The position numbers were made by a program, and so were the translations under genes. Below, one piece after another: positions 50,560 to 59,453 of a DNA stretch of 64,000 nt. The stretch is from Nocardioides thalensis (GTDB taxonomy: Bacteria > Actinomycetota > Actinomycetes > Propionibacteriales > Nocardioidaceae): assembly GCF_013410655.1 (NCBI RefSeq), contig NZ_JACCFP010000001.1, positions 2,937,501-3,001,500 of the forward strand. Direction: 5' to 3'. Position 1 is the stretch's first letter, and each line of letters opens with the position of its first letter. The notes under the pieces were generated by a model, which had not been told where the DNA came from, did no database searches, and saw only the letters and a program-made list of their open reading frames with translations.

Positions 50560-51362
50560 GCACCAAGGTCCTCTGCCGGACGGCGCTGGCCGGCGTCGTC
50601 ACCCTGACGGCGATCTACCTGGTCGCACCCGTGTTCGTGGTGATCCCGACGTCGTTCAACGCCAGCCCGTTCCTGGAGTTCCCGCCGAAGGTCTTCTCGA
50701 CGCGGTGGTACCAGTCGTACTTCGACGACCCGGCGTGGATCAACGCCACGCTGAACTCGCTGCAGATCGGCGTCTGGGTCACGATCCTCTCGGTCGTGCT
50801 CGGCACGGGCGCGGCCCTGGCGATGGTCCGCGGTCGCTACCCGCTGCGTGCGATCGTCAGCGGCCTCGTGCTCGCGCCGATGCTCGTGCCCTACGTGATC
50901 GTCGGCCTCGCCGTCTACGCGGTGTTCCTCGAGCTGGGGCTGACGCAGTCGATCCTCGGGTTCGTGCTGGTCCACACGGCGCTCGCGGTGCCGTTCGTCG
51001 TGATCAACGTCAGCGCCGCCCTGGTGAGCTTCGACGAGCGCTTGGAGCTCGCGTCGATGAGTCTCGGCGCAAACCGGGTCACGACGTTCCTCAAGGTGAC
51101 GCTCCCCAACATCCTTCCGAGTGTGCTCGCCGGCGCCCTGTTCGCCTTCATCACGTCCTTCGACGAGGTGGTGACGAGCACCTTCCTCGCCGGGCCCGAC
51201 GTCAGCACGCTCCCCGTCCAGATGTGGAGCGGCGTGCGGGTCCAGATCGACCCGACGGTCGCTGCGGTCAGCACGATGCTGCTGCTGGTCACCCTCGCCC
51301 TGTTCGCCTCCGCCGGTCTGGTGCGCCTCGTGCGCTCCCGCCGCCTCAACCGGGTCGCCTGA
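50556..51362 (+). CDS. ABC transporter permease, PotC-like
   Basis: A 268-residue permease with about six helices. The EAA loop is LELASMSLGANRVTTFLKVTLP. It begins VSTKVLCRTALAGVVTLTAIYL and carries PVFVVIPTSFNASPFLEFPPK, like PotC. It pairs with PotB-like protein to form the channel. Its GTG at 50556 overlaps the previous stop by GTGA. Confidence 0.92.
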   Translation: MSTKVLCRTALAGVVTLTAIYLVAPVFVVIPTSFNASPFLEFPPKVFSTRWYQSYFDDPAWINATLNSLQIGVWVTILSVVLGTGAALAMVRGRYPLRAIVSGLVLAPMLVPYVIVGLAVYAVFLELGLTQSILGFVLVHTALAVPFVVINVSAALVSFDERLELASMSLGANRVTTFLKVTLPNILPSVLAGALFAFITSFDEVVTSTFLAGPDVSTLPVQMWSGVRVQIDPTVAAVSTMLLLVTLALFASAGLVRLVRSRRLNRVA

Positions 51363-51382
51363 GCGGCCGCTAGGAGTCCCCG

Positions 51383-52495
51383 ATGACCATCACTGCACCC
51401 GAGGCCCGGACGGCGGACCTGGCCAGCACCGGCGTCTCGATCGAGATCCGCGACGTCGTGAAGCGCTACAAGTCGACGACCGCGGTCGACAACGTCAGCC
51501 TGACCGTGCAGCCGGGCGAGTTCCTCACCCTCCTTGGCTCCAGCGGGTCCGGAAAGTCCACGCTCCTCAACATCGTGGCCGGGTTCATCGAGGCCGATGC
51601 CGGGACGATCGAGGTCGGCGGCCGCGACCTCACGAAGGTGCCGCCGTACCGGCGCGACCTCGGCATGGTGTTCCAGCACTACGCTCTCTTCCCGCACATG
51701 TCGGTGTGGGACAACGTGGCCTTCCCGCTCCGGCGCCGGAAGTGCTCGCGTGCCGAGGTCACCGCCCGCGTGCAGCGCGCGCTGGACGTCGTCGAGCTCG
51801 GCCATCTGGCGAAACGGCGCCCGAACCAGCTGTCCGGTGGCCAGCAGCAGAGGGTCGCGCTGGCTCGCGCCATCGTGTTCCAGCCCCAGGCGCTGCTGAT
51901 GGACGAGCCGCTCGGCGCGCTCGACAAGCGGCTGCGCGAGCAGCTCCAGCTCGAGATCAAGCGGCTGCACCGCGAGCTCGGCACCACGTTCGTCTTCGTG
52001 ACGCACGACCAGGAGGAGGCACTGGCGATGTCGGACCGGATCGCCGTGCTGCGCGACGGCGGCGTGGTCCAGGTCGGCACGCCCGTCGAGCTGTACGAGC
52101 GCCCGTCGACCCGTTACACCGCCGAGTTCCTCGGCGAGTCCAACATCTTCACCGGACGCTGCGACGGGCCGGTCTTCGTGGACGACGCGAGCGGCGCGTC
52201 GTTCGCCGTCGCGGAGCGGACCGCCGGGACGGCGCTCGTCGTGCGACCCGAGCACGTCCGGCTGACCGACAGTCGCACCCTCCCGCCGGAGCAGCACAAC
52301 GCGGTGGATGGCGTGGTCAGCGAGGTCGTCTACCTCGGCTCCGGCCTGCGCGTCGAGGTCACCCTCCCGGACGGCCGCACCCTGATCACCCGCACGGAGG
52401 CCCGCGGGGACCTGGCGCCGACTCCCGGCCTCGCCGTGACCGCTCACTGGCACCCCGAGCACACGCTCGTCGTCGAGGACGACGTCACCGACTGA
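51383..52495 (+). CDS. ABC transporter ATP-binding protein, PotA-like
   Basis: A 370-residue ATPase. Walker A is GSSGSGKST (about 52-60), the signature LSGGQQQRVALARAI, Walker B ALLMDEPLGALD and the His switch FVTHDQEEAL. The last 110 residues form the TOBE domain. It powers import by the two permeases. It follows the second permease after 20 bp. Confidence 0.95.
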   Translation: MTITAPEARTADLASTGVSIEIRDVVKRYKSTTAVDNVSLTVQPGEFLTLLGSSGSGKSTLLNIVAGFIEADAGTIEVGGRDLTKVPPYRRDLGMVFQHYALFPHMSVWDNVAFPLRRRKCSRAEVTARVQRALDVVELGHLAKRRPNQLSGGQQQRVALARAIVFQPQALLMDEPLGALDKRLREQLQLEIKRLHRELGTTFVFVTHDQEEALAMSDRIAVLRDGGVVQVGTPVELYERPSTRYTAEFLGESNIFTGRCDGPVFVDDASGASFAVAERTAGTALVVRPEHVRLTDSRTLPPEQHNAVDGVVSEVVYLGSGLRVEVTLPDGRTLITRTEARGDLAPTPGLAVTAHWHPEHTLVVEDDVTD

Positions 52496-52592
52496 GGCAC
52501 CGCCGGCGCGATGCCGACCCCCAGCCGGCGCCGCAGGGCGGACCGGCCCGACCAGCTTGCCCACTGACTCGAATCGAACGGAAGCAGAAGAC

Positions 52593-53762
52593 ATGACTCA
52601 CCACGTGCGCGACGGGATCGACCTGACCGAGGAGCAGCGCGAGTTCGTCGCGCTGGCCCGCGACTTCGCCCAGCGCGAGATCCGGCCGCGGGCCAGGGCC
52701 GTCGACGAGGCCGACACCGAGTCGCCGCTCGACCTCTGGGCCAAGGCCGCCGAGATCGGCCTCGCGTCCTACATGCTGCCCGCGGAGTACGGCGGCGGCG
52801 GGATCACCGATCTGGTGACGCAGTGCCTGGTGCAGGAGGAGCTCTGCTACGGCGACATCGGCATCGGCAACTTCCTGACCTCGAGCGCGTTCTTCGCCGG
52901 CCCGGTCGAGGCCCTGGGCGACGAGGAGCAGCGCAAGCGGTGGCTCACTCCGCTGACGACCGCAGAGCCGCCGGTGACCGCGGTCGCGGTCACCGAGCCC
53001 GGCGTCGGGTCCGACTCCGCCTCCATCCAGACGCGCGCCGTCCGCGACGGCGACGACTACGTGCTCAACGGCCAGAAGACGTGGATCTCCAACGCGCCCT
53101 ACGCCAAATGGATCGTCGTGTTCGCCACCGTCGACCCCGGCCTGCGGTCCAAGGGCGTGACCGCGTTCGTCGTCGACCGCGAGACGCCGGGCGTGACGAT
53201 CGGCGGCCCGATGCCCAAGATGGGGCAGCGCGGCATCGTCAACGCCGAGGTGTTCCTCGACAACGTCCGGGTTCCTGTCGGCAACCGCCTCGGCGAGGAG
53301 GGACAGGGCTTCTACGGGCTGATGCGCACGTTCGACGCATCCCGGATCCTCATCGGCGCGGGCGCGACGGGCCTGTCGCGGGCCGCGCTCGACGCGACGA
53401 TCACCTACGCCCGGGAGCGCGAGCAGTTCGGGCGCCCGATCATCGAGCACCAGGCGGTCGCGTTCCGGATCGCCGACATGGCCGCGAAGACCGACGTGTC
53501 GCACCTCGTGACCATGCGCGCCGCCCGGCTCTTCGACCAGGGCGAGTTCGTCGCGGCCGAGTCGGCCGTCGCGAAGCTCACCGCGTCGGAGAACACCACC
53601 TGGGTGACGAACGCCGCGCTCCAGACCCACGGCGGGTGGGGCTACTCGCGGGAGTTCCTGGTGGAGAAGTGGCTGCGCGACGCCAAGCTCGAGGAGATCG
53701 AGGAAGGCACCAGCGACATCCAGCGGCTGATCATCTCGCGCGCGGTCGGCGGGAAGCGATGA
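52593..53762 (+). CDS. Acyl-CoA dehydrogenase
   Basis: A 389-residue acyl-CoA dehydrogenase, which forms the alpha-beta double bond in acyl-CoA using FAD. VAVTEPGVGSDSASIQTRAV and the catalytic Glu371 (EEIEEGTSDIQRLI) are present, along with TWISNAPYAKWIVVFA. The ATG at 52593 is chosen from family start and upstream purines. A 97-bp gap before it may contain a secondary promoter. The stop overlaps the next gene by ATGA. Its electron acceptor (ETF) is encoded elsewhere. Confidence 0.93.
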   Translation: MTHHVRDGIDLTEEQREFVALARDFAQREIRPRARAVDEADTESPLDLWAKAAEIGLASYMLPAEYGGGGITDLVTQCLVQEELCYGDIGIGNFLTSSAFFAGPVEALGDEEQRKRWLTPLTTAEPPVTAVAVTEPGVGSDSASIQTRAVRDGDDYVLNGQKTWISNAPYAKWIVVFATVDPGLRSKGVTAFVVDRETPGVTIGGPMPKMGQRGIVNAEVFLDNVRVPVGNRLGEEGQGFYGLMRTFDASRILIGAGATGLSRAALDATITYAREREQFGRPIIEHQAVAFRIADMAAKTDVSHLVTMRAARLFDQGEFVAAESAVAKLTASENTTWVTNAALQTHGGWGYSREFLVEKWLRDAKLEEIEEGTSDIQRLIISRAVGGKR

Positions 53763-55846
53763 CCGACCTCTCCGTCTTCACCGACCCCCGGTCGGTCGCT
53801 GTGCTCGGCGCGTCCGCCGACCCGGCGAAGTGGGGCTACTGGCTGGCGCGCGGCGCGCTGCGTGGCGCGCACCGCCGGACGGTGCACCTCGTCAACGCTC
53901 GGTCGACGGTCATCGAGGGCACGCCGTCCGTGCCGTCGCTGTCCGCCCTCCCGGAGGCGGCCGAGCTGGTGGTCCTGTGCGCCCCGGCGCCCACGATCCC
54001 CGACGTTGTCACCACCGCCCTCGAGCAGGGGACGCGCGGGTTCCTCGGCATCACCGCAGGGCTCGACGGCGTGTCCCCCGGCCTCGAGCGGGAGGTCGCT
54101 GCGCAGATCCGCGAAGCCGGCGCCCGCCTCGTCGGACCCAACTGCCTCGGCCTCTACGACGCCGCCAACCAGCTCGAGCTGGCGTGGGGGACGTTCGCGC
54201 CCGGCAGCCTGGCGATCGTCTCGCAGTCGGGCCAGCTCGGGCTGGAGCTGGCGGGCCTGGCCGCCCACGCGGGTCTCGGGGTCGCACGGTTCGTCTCGGT
54301 CGGCAACCAGTCCGACGTGACCGCCCGGGAGCTGCTCGACGACCTGGTCGACCACGCGGAGACGCGGGCGGTCGTGCTCTACCTGGAGAGCTTCGCCGAC
54401 GGCCGCGAGCTGGTCGCGACGATGGCGCGCCTTCGCGACGCCGGCAAGCCGGTGGTCGTGCTGACGGTCGGCTCGAGCGAGGCGAGCCGCGCGGCGGCCC
54501 GCTCCCACACGGGGGCCCTCACCGCGGCGACCGACGTGGTCGCGGCGGCGTGCCGGGCGGCAGGCGCCGTGCTCGTCGAGACGCCGGCGCAGGCGATCGA
54601 CCTCGCCCACCTGCTGGTCGGCAGCCCGCTTCCGTCAGGGCGCCGCGTCGCCGTCGTGAGCGACAGCGGGGGCCAGGGCGCCGTCGGCGCCGACACGATG
54701 GCGCGGCACGGCCTGACCGTGCCGCGGCTGTCCGCTGCCACGAGCGCGTCGCTCGCCAGGCTGCTGCCCGCAACAGCGGCAGTGGCCAACCCCGTGGACC
54801 TCGCGGGCGGCGGCGAGCAGGACCTGGCGACGTACGCACGCGTCGTCGACGTGCTCGCCAGCAGCGGCGAGGTCGACGCGGTCGTGCTGTCGGGCTACTT
54901 CGGCTGCTACGGCGCCGACACCCCGGCGCTCGAGGAGCGCGAGCTCGAGATCGTCGAGACGCTCGCCGGGACGGCGCGCGCCCACCAGCGGCCCATCCTG
55001 GTGCACAGCATGAGCCACGACTCGACCGCGGTGCGATCGATGCGGGCGCAGGCGGTGCCGACGCTCCACACGATCGACGCGGTCGCCCGGTCCCTCGACC
55101 TCGCGACCGCCATCGCCGAGACCCGCGACCGGCCGGTTCCGGTCGCGGTCCCGACACCGCCAGCCGGAGTGGGGTCGGCGACCGACTATCTCGCCGCGCG
55201 CGAGCTCGTCGGCCGGTACGGCGTCGCCTACCCGCGCGCCGCGGCCGTCAGCACGCGCGAGCAGCTGCGCGCGGCGATCGCGGACCTGCGGGCGCCGTAC
55301 GTCCTGAAGGCGGGTTGGCTCGAGCACAAGACCGAGGTCGGGGGCGTGGCGGTCGGACTGGACGCCGCTGCCGCGGAGAGCTCATGGGACGACATGCGCG
55401 GTCGCCTCGGCGACGGCGCCTATGTCCTGGAGGAGATGGACGACCAGAGCGACGTCGTCGAGCTGATCGTGGGGGCGCGGCACGACCGGTCGTTCGGGCC
55501 GGTGGTGCTGGTCGGGATCGGCGGCGTGCACGCCGAGCTCTACCGCGACACCCGCCTCGCCCTCGCGCCGATCGACACCGCCGCGGCCCGGGCGCTGCTC
55601 GGCGAGCTGCGCGGGTTCCCGCTGCTGACCGGGTGGCGTGGCCGCCCCGGCGTCGACATCGACGCAGCGGCCGAGGTCGTGGCCGGCATCTCCCGGCTGC
55701 TGGTCGACCGGACCGACGTGGTCGAGGCCGAGATCAACCCGCTGCGGGTCGGCCCCGGCGGAGCCGTGGCGGTGGATGCCCTCGTGGTGCTCGCCGACAC
55801 GGCCGACACCACAACCGACGTGGAGCTGACAGGAGCTGTGAAGTGA
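53759..55846 (+). CDS. ADP-forming acid-CoA ligase (acetyl-CoA synthetase-like)
   Basis: A 695-residue NDP-forming acyl-CoA synthetase. The N-terminal half has the CoA-binding domain (SVAVLGASADPAKWGYWLA), the succinyl-CoA-ligase-like part with the catalytic His250 in RSHTGAL, and the C-terminal half an ATP-grasp domain (YVLKAGWLEHKTEVGGVAVGL, ending EINPLRVGPGGAVAVDALV). It would activate a carboxylic acid as CoA ester. The ATG at 53759 overlaps the previous stop. The family includes feruloyl-CoA and pimeloyl-CoA synthetases; the substrate here is unknown. Confidence 0.9.
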   Translation: MTDLSVFTDPRSVAVLGASADPAKWGYWLARGALRGAHRRTVHLVNARSTVIEGTPSVPSLSALPEAAELVVLCAPAPTIPDVVTTALEQGTRGFLGITAGLDGVSPGLEREVAAQIREAGARLVGPNCLGLYDAANQLELAWGTFAPGSLAIVSQSGQLGLELAGLAAHAGLGVARFVSVGNQSDVTARELLDDLVDHAETRAVVLYLESFADGRELVATMARLRDAGKPVVVLTVGSSEASRAAARSHTGALTAATDVVAAACRAAGAVLVETPAQAIDLAHLLVGSPLPSGRRVAVVSDSGGQGAVGADTMARHGLTVPRLSAATSASLARLLPATAAVANPVDLAGGGEQDLATYARVVDVLASSGEVDAVVLSGYFGCYGADTPALEERELEIVETLAGTARAHQRPILVHSMSHDSTAVRSMRAQAVPTLHTIDAVARSLDLATAIAETRDRPVPVAVPTPPAGVGSATDYLAARELVGRYGVAYPRAAAVSTREQLRAAIADLRAPYVLKAGWLEHKTEVGGVAVGLDAAAAESSWDDMRGRLGDGAYVLEEMDDQSDVVELIVGARHDRSFGPVVLVGIGGVHAELYRDTRLALAPIDTAAARALLGELRGFPLLTGWRGRPGVDIDAAAEVVAGISRLLVDRTDVVEAEINPLRVGPGGAVAVDALVVLADTADTTTDVELTGAVK

Positions 55847-56679
55847 CCGACACCATCGAGGCGAGCGGGACGCGCTCGTTCGACCGCACCACCGAGTTCG
55901 AGGGCAAGGTGGCCCTCGTGACCGGCGGCGGGTCCGGCATCGGCCGCGCGATCGCACTGCGTTACGCCGCGGGCGGCGGCGACGTCGTCGTCCTCGGGCG
56001 CCGGGCCGAGCCGCTCGACGAGACGGCCAAGCTCGCGGCTGAATTCGGCGTGCGCACCGGCACCGTGAGCTGCGACGTTCGCGACGCCGACGCACTGACG
56101 ACCGCTGTCGACGGCGTGGTCGCCGACTTCGGGCGGATCGACGCCCTGGTCAACAACGCCGCCGGCAACTTCGTGTGCCCCGCCGAGGACCTCTCCCCCG
56201 GCGGCTGGCGCGCGGTCGTCGACATCGTGCTCAACGGCACCTTCTATGCCACCCGCGCGGCGGCGCAGCACATGCTCCCCGCGGGCGGTGGCGCGATCCT
56301 CAACGTCATCGCCAGCTATGCCTGGCACGGCCACCCGGGCACCGTGCACAGCGCAGCGGCGAAGGGCGGCATCCTCGCGATGACGCGGACCCTCGCGTCG
56401 GAGTGGGGTCCGCGCGGGGTTCGGGTCAACTGCATCTCCCCTGGCCCGACCGAGACCGAGGGCGCGGGTGCCGCCCTGTGGCCGACCGAGGCCGACCGCA
56501 CCCGGGTGCTGGGCAGCGTGCCCGCCGGGCGGTTCACGACGCCCGAGGAGGTCGCGGAGTCCGCCGCGTTCCTCCTCGACGACCGTCGTGCCGGCTACGT
56601 CACCGGCGACGTCCTGAGCGTCGACGGCGGCCAGTGGCTGGGCAAGGTGGTCTACGCCGACTCGTCTGCGGGAGCCTGA
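55843..56679 (+). CDS. SDR oxidoreductase, 2,4-dienoyl-CoA reductase-like
   Basis: A 278-residue short-chain dehydrogenase. The cofactor motif is TGGGSGIGRAIAL (about 27-39) and the structural NNAAGNF motif follows. The canonical YxxxK becomes SAAAK (HSAAAKGGI), so the catalytic Tyr is missing, as in 2,4-dienoyl-CoA reductases, and the phrase SYAWHGHPGTVHSAAAKG supports that branch. It may reduce an unsaturated acyl-CoA. The GTG at 55843 overlaps the ligase stop by GTGA. Confidence 0.88.
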   Translation: MTDTIEASGTRSFDRTTEFEGKVALVTGGGSGIGRAIALRYAAGGGDVVVLGRRAEPLDETAKLAAEFGVRTGTVSCDVRDADALTTAVDGVVADFGRIDALVNNAAGNFVCPAEDLSPGGWRAVVDIVLNGTFYATRAAAQHMLPAGGGAILNVIASYAWHGHPGTVHSAAAKGGILAMTRTLASEWGPRGVRVNCISPGPTETEGAGAALWPTEADRTRVLGSVPAGRFTTPEEVAESAAFLLDDRRAGYVTGDVLSVDGGQWLGKVVYADSSAGA

Positions 56680-56682
56680 GAC

Positions 56683-58287
56683 ATGGCCGAGCAGATGACG
56701 GGCGGCGCGGCGCTGGTCGCCGCGCTCGCCGCGCACGGGGTCGACGTCGTGTTCGGGATCCCCGGCACCCACAACCTCGAGATCTACGAGCACCTGCCAC
56801 GCCACGGCATCCGCCACGTCGGCACCCGGCACGAGCAGGGCGCGGGCTACGCCGCCGACGGCTACGCCCGTACGACGGGACGGGTCGGCGTCGCCGTGGT
56901 CACCACCGGCCCGGCGCTCCTCAACGCCGCAGCGGCCGTCGGGCAGGCCTACTCCGACTCGGTACCGCTGCTCGTGGTCTCCCCCGGACTGCCGCTGCGG
57001 CACCCCGCCGCCGGCAACGGGCTGCTCCATGAGACACGCGACCAGGGGGCCGCGATGGCCGCGGTCGCGGCCGCGAGCCTGCGTGCGACCAGCGTGGCGG
57101 AGATCCCGACCGCGGTGGCGCAGGCGTTCGCCCTGATGACCTCCGGGCGTCCGCGGCCCGTCCACCTCGAGGTGCCGCTCGACGTCCTCGAGGAGTCCGG
57201 AGACGTCGAGGTCGTCGCACCGGTCCGGCCCGCGCGCCAGCGTCCCTCCTCGACCGACGTCGCGGCCGCCGCACGACTGCTCGAGGGCGCGGACCGCCCG
57301 GTCCTGGTGGTCGGAGGGGGTGCGCGCGGCGCCGCTGAGGCCGTCCGCGTGTTCGCCGAGCGGACCGGCGCGGCGGTCGTCACCACCACCAACGGCAAGG
57401 GCGTCCTGCCCGAGGACCATCCCCTCGCCCTGGGCGCCGGCGTCCACCTGCCTGCCGTGCGCGCGCTCGTCGACGAGTCCGACGTCGTCGTCGCCGTGGG
57501 CACCGAGTTGGCACCGTCCGACCTCTGGTACGGCCCGCTCCCGCTGGCCGGGAAGCTCGTCCGCATCGACCTCGACCCGGTCGGCGCCGTCACCAACGCG
57601 GCCGGCGAGGTCACGGTCCTCGGCGACGCCTCAGCGGTGCTCACCGAGCTGAGGGATCGCCTCGCGCCACGCGAGCCGCGCCCCGACATCGAGGCATGGC
57701 GCGACCGCAAGCGCAAGGACGCCGAGACCGAGGGCGCGGAGTGGCTCGCGGTCGTCGAGGCGCTGGGCGCGGCACTGCCACGCGACGCCGTCGTGGCCGC
57801 CGACAACGCGATGGTCTGCTACTACGGCGCGCTCGCCAACCTGAGCACGCACACGCCGGGTTCGTTCCTGTTCCCGACGGGGTACGGCACGCTCGGCTAC
57901 GGCCTGCCCGCCGGCATCGGCGCGAAGATCGGTGATCCCCAGCGCCCCGTCGTCGCATTGCTCGGCGACGGCGGCGTCATGTTCACCGTCGCCGAGCTGG
58001 CGACCGCGGCCGAGCAGCGGATCGCGCTGCCCGTGGTCGTCGTCGACAACGAGGGCTACGGCGAGATCCGCAACGAGATGGCGGAGCGGTCGGATCCCGT
58101 GCACGCCGTCACGTTCACCGCGCCCGACTTCGCGGCACTCGGTCGTGCCGTCGGTTGCGCAGGCGTCACGGTCGACCTCGCCGCCGGCGCCGAGCCGGCG
58201 TCCCTCACCACCGCGGTCCGCGACGCCCTCGTCGCCGACCGCCCCACCGTCATCCACGTCCGCGTCCCGCGAGGAGGCACCGCATGA
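56683..58287 (+). CDS. TPP-dependent enzyme, 2-oxoacid decarboxylase-like
   Basis: A 534-residue thiamine-diphosphate enzyme of the acetolactate synthase/AruI family. The catalytic Glu is in TRHEQGAGYAADGYAR, and the metal/TPP motif is GDGGVMF...VDNEGYGEI. VFGIPGTHNLEIYEHL, TTGPALLNAAAAVGQAYSDSVPLLVVS resemble AruI-type 5-guanidino-2-oxopentanoate decarboxylases. A role in decarboxylating a 2-oxoacid to an aldehyde is inferred from this and from the neighbouring dehydrogenases. It begins 3 bp after the SDR stop. It could instead be an acetolactate synthase-type carboligase. Confidence 0.8.
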   Translation: MAEQMTGGAALVAALAAHGVDVVFGIPGTHNLEIYEHLPRHGIRHVGTRHEQGAGYAADGYARTTGRVGVAVVTTGPALLNAAAAVGQAYSDSVPLLVVSPGLPLRHPAAGNGLLHETRDQGAAMAAVAAASLRATSVAEIPTAVAQAFALMTSGRPRPVHLEVPLDVLEESGDVEVVAPVRPARQRPSSTDVAAAARLLEGADRPVLVVGGGARGAAEAVRVFAERTGAAVVTTTNGKGVLPEDHPLALGAGVHLPAVRALVDESDVVVAVGTELAPSDLWYGPLPLAGKLVRIDLDPVGAVTNAAGEVTVLGDASAVLTELRDRLAPREPRPDIEAWRDRKRKDAETEGAEWLAVVEALGAALPRDAVVAADNAMVCYYGALANLSTHTPGSFLFPTGYGTLGYGLPAGIGAKIGDPQRPVVALLGDGGVMFTVAELATAAEQRIALPVVVVDNEGYGEIRNEMAERSDPVHAVTFTAPDFAALGRAVGCAGVTVDLAAGAEPASLTTAVRDALVADRPTVIHVRVPRGGTA

Positions 58288-59453
58288 GCTCACTGCTCGA
58301 GATCACCTGGACCGACCCGGTCACCGGCCGCCACGGCTACGTCGTCATCGACACCCTCGTCCGTGGCCTCGCGAGCGGCGGCCTGCGCCTCCGCGAGGGC
58401 TGCACCCTCGCCGAGGTCCGCGGCCTCGCACAGGGGATGACGCGCAAGGAGGCACTCGTCTACGACCCGGCCGACCGTTACCTCCCGCTCGGTGGCGGCA
58501 AGGGCGGGATCGACATCGACCCGGCCGACCCGCAGGCCGTCGACGTCCTGCGCCGGTTCCTCACCGCCGTGCTGCCGGTGGTCCGCGAGCAGTGGAACAC
58601 CGGCGAGGACTTCGGTCTGCGGCAGGAGACGATCGACAAGGTGGCGGCCGACCTCGGCCTCGCCTCCACGGTCGAGGCGGTGTTCGCGACCCTCGACGAC
58701 GCCCCCGCCGCGCGGCAACGGCTCGCTTCCGCCTTCGCGTGCCTGGTGGACGGCATCTCTCTCGGTGACCTCGTCGGCGGCTACGGCGTGGCGCAGGCAG
58801 GGCTCGTCGCGGCGGAGCGTCACGCCCTCGAACCGTCCGCGACGACGGCCGTGGTCCAGGGCTTCGGCTCCATCGGAGGCGCAGCAGCGCGCTACCTCGC
58901 TCGCGCCGGCGTCCGCGTCGTCGCTGTCGCCGACCGTGCCGGTCTGGTCCGTGACGACGCCGGGCTCGACGTCGAGGCGCTCCTCGCGGCGCGCGACGAC
59001 CTCGGCGTGATCGACCGGGCGGCGCTGCCGGCCGGCGCCCGGGTCGACGACGCCGAATGGCTCGACGTGCCTTGCGACCTCCTCGTCCCCGCCGCGATGT
59101 CCTACGTGATCGCCGAGTCCGACGCTGCTCGCGTACGGGCACGGATCGTGGTCGAGGGCGCCAACATGCCGACACTGCCGGAGGCCGAGGCTGCGCTGGC
59201 GGCCCGCGGCATCCCGGTCGTGCCGGACTTCCTCGCCAACGTGATGACCAACGCCTGGTGGTGGTGGATCGTCTTCGGCGACATCGAGCCGACCGCCGGG
59301 TCGTCGTTCGCGAAGATCGACGTGGTCATGAGGAGGCTGGTCACGACGGTCGCGGACGACGCCGACGCCACCGGCCGCACCCTGCGCGCCAGCGCGCTCG
59401 AGCTGGCCGACAGCAACGCACAGGCGGTGCTGGCGCGGGCCGGCGTCCGGTGA
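58284..59453 (+). CDS. Glu/Leu/Phe/Val-type amino-acid dehydrogenase
   Basis: A 389-residue NAD(P)-dependent amino-acid dehydrogenase. The catalytic lysines are Lys55 (MTRKEAL) and Lys73 (PLGGGKGGIDIDP). The NAD motif is VQGFGSIGGAAARYL. It would oxidatively deaminate an amino acid to its 2-oxoacid with release of ammonia. Length fits leucine/phenylalanine-type dehydrogenases. Its ATG overlaps the TPP-enzyme stop (ATGA), which supports a joint pathway. Substrate specificity cannot be read from sequence. Confidence 0.9.
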   Translation: MSSLLEITWTDPVTGRHGYVVIDTLVRGLASGGLRLREGCTLAEVRGLAQGMTRKEALVYDPADRYLPLGGGKGGIDIDPADPQAVDVLRRFLTAVLPVVREQWNTGEDFGLRQETIDKVAADLGLASTVEAVFATLDDAPAARQRLASAFACLVDGISLGDLVGGYGVAQAGLVAAERHALEPSATTAVVQGFGSIGGAAARYLARAGVRVVAVADRAGLVRDDAGLDVEALLAARDDLGVIDRAALPAGARVDDAEWLDVPCDLLVPAAMSYVIAESDAARVRARIVVEGANMPTLPEAEAALAARGIPVVPDFLANVMTNAWWWWIVFGDIEPTAGSSFAKIDVVMRRLVTTVADDADATGRTLRASALELADSNAQAVLARAGVR

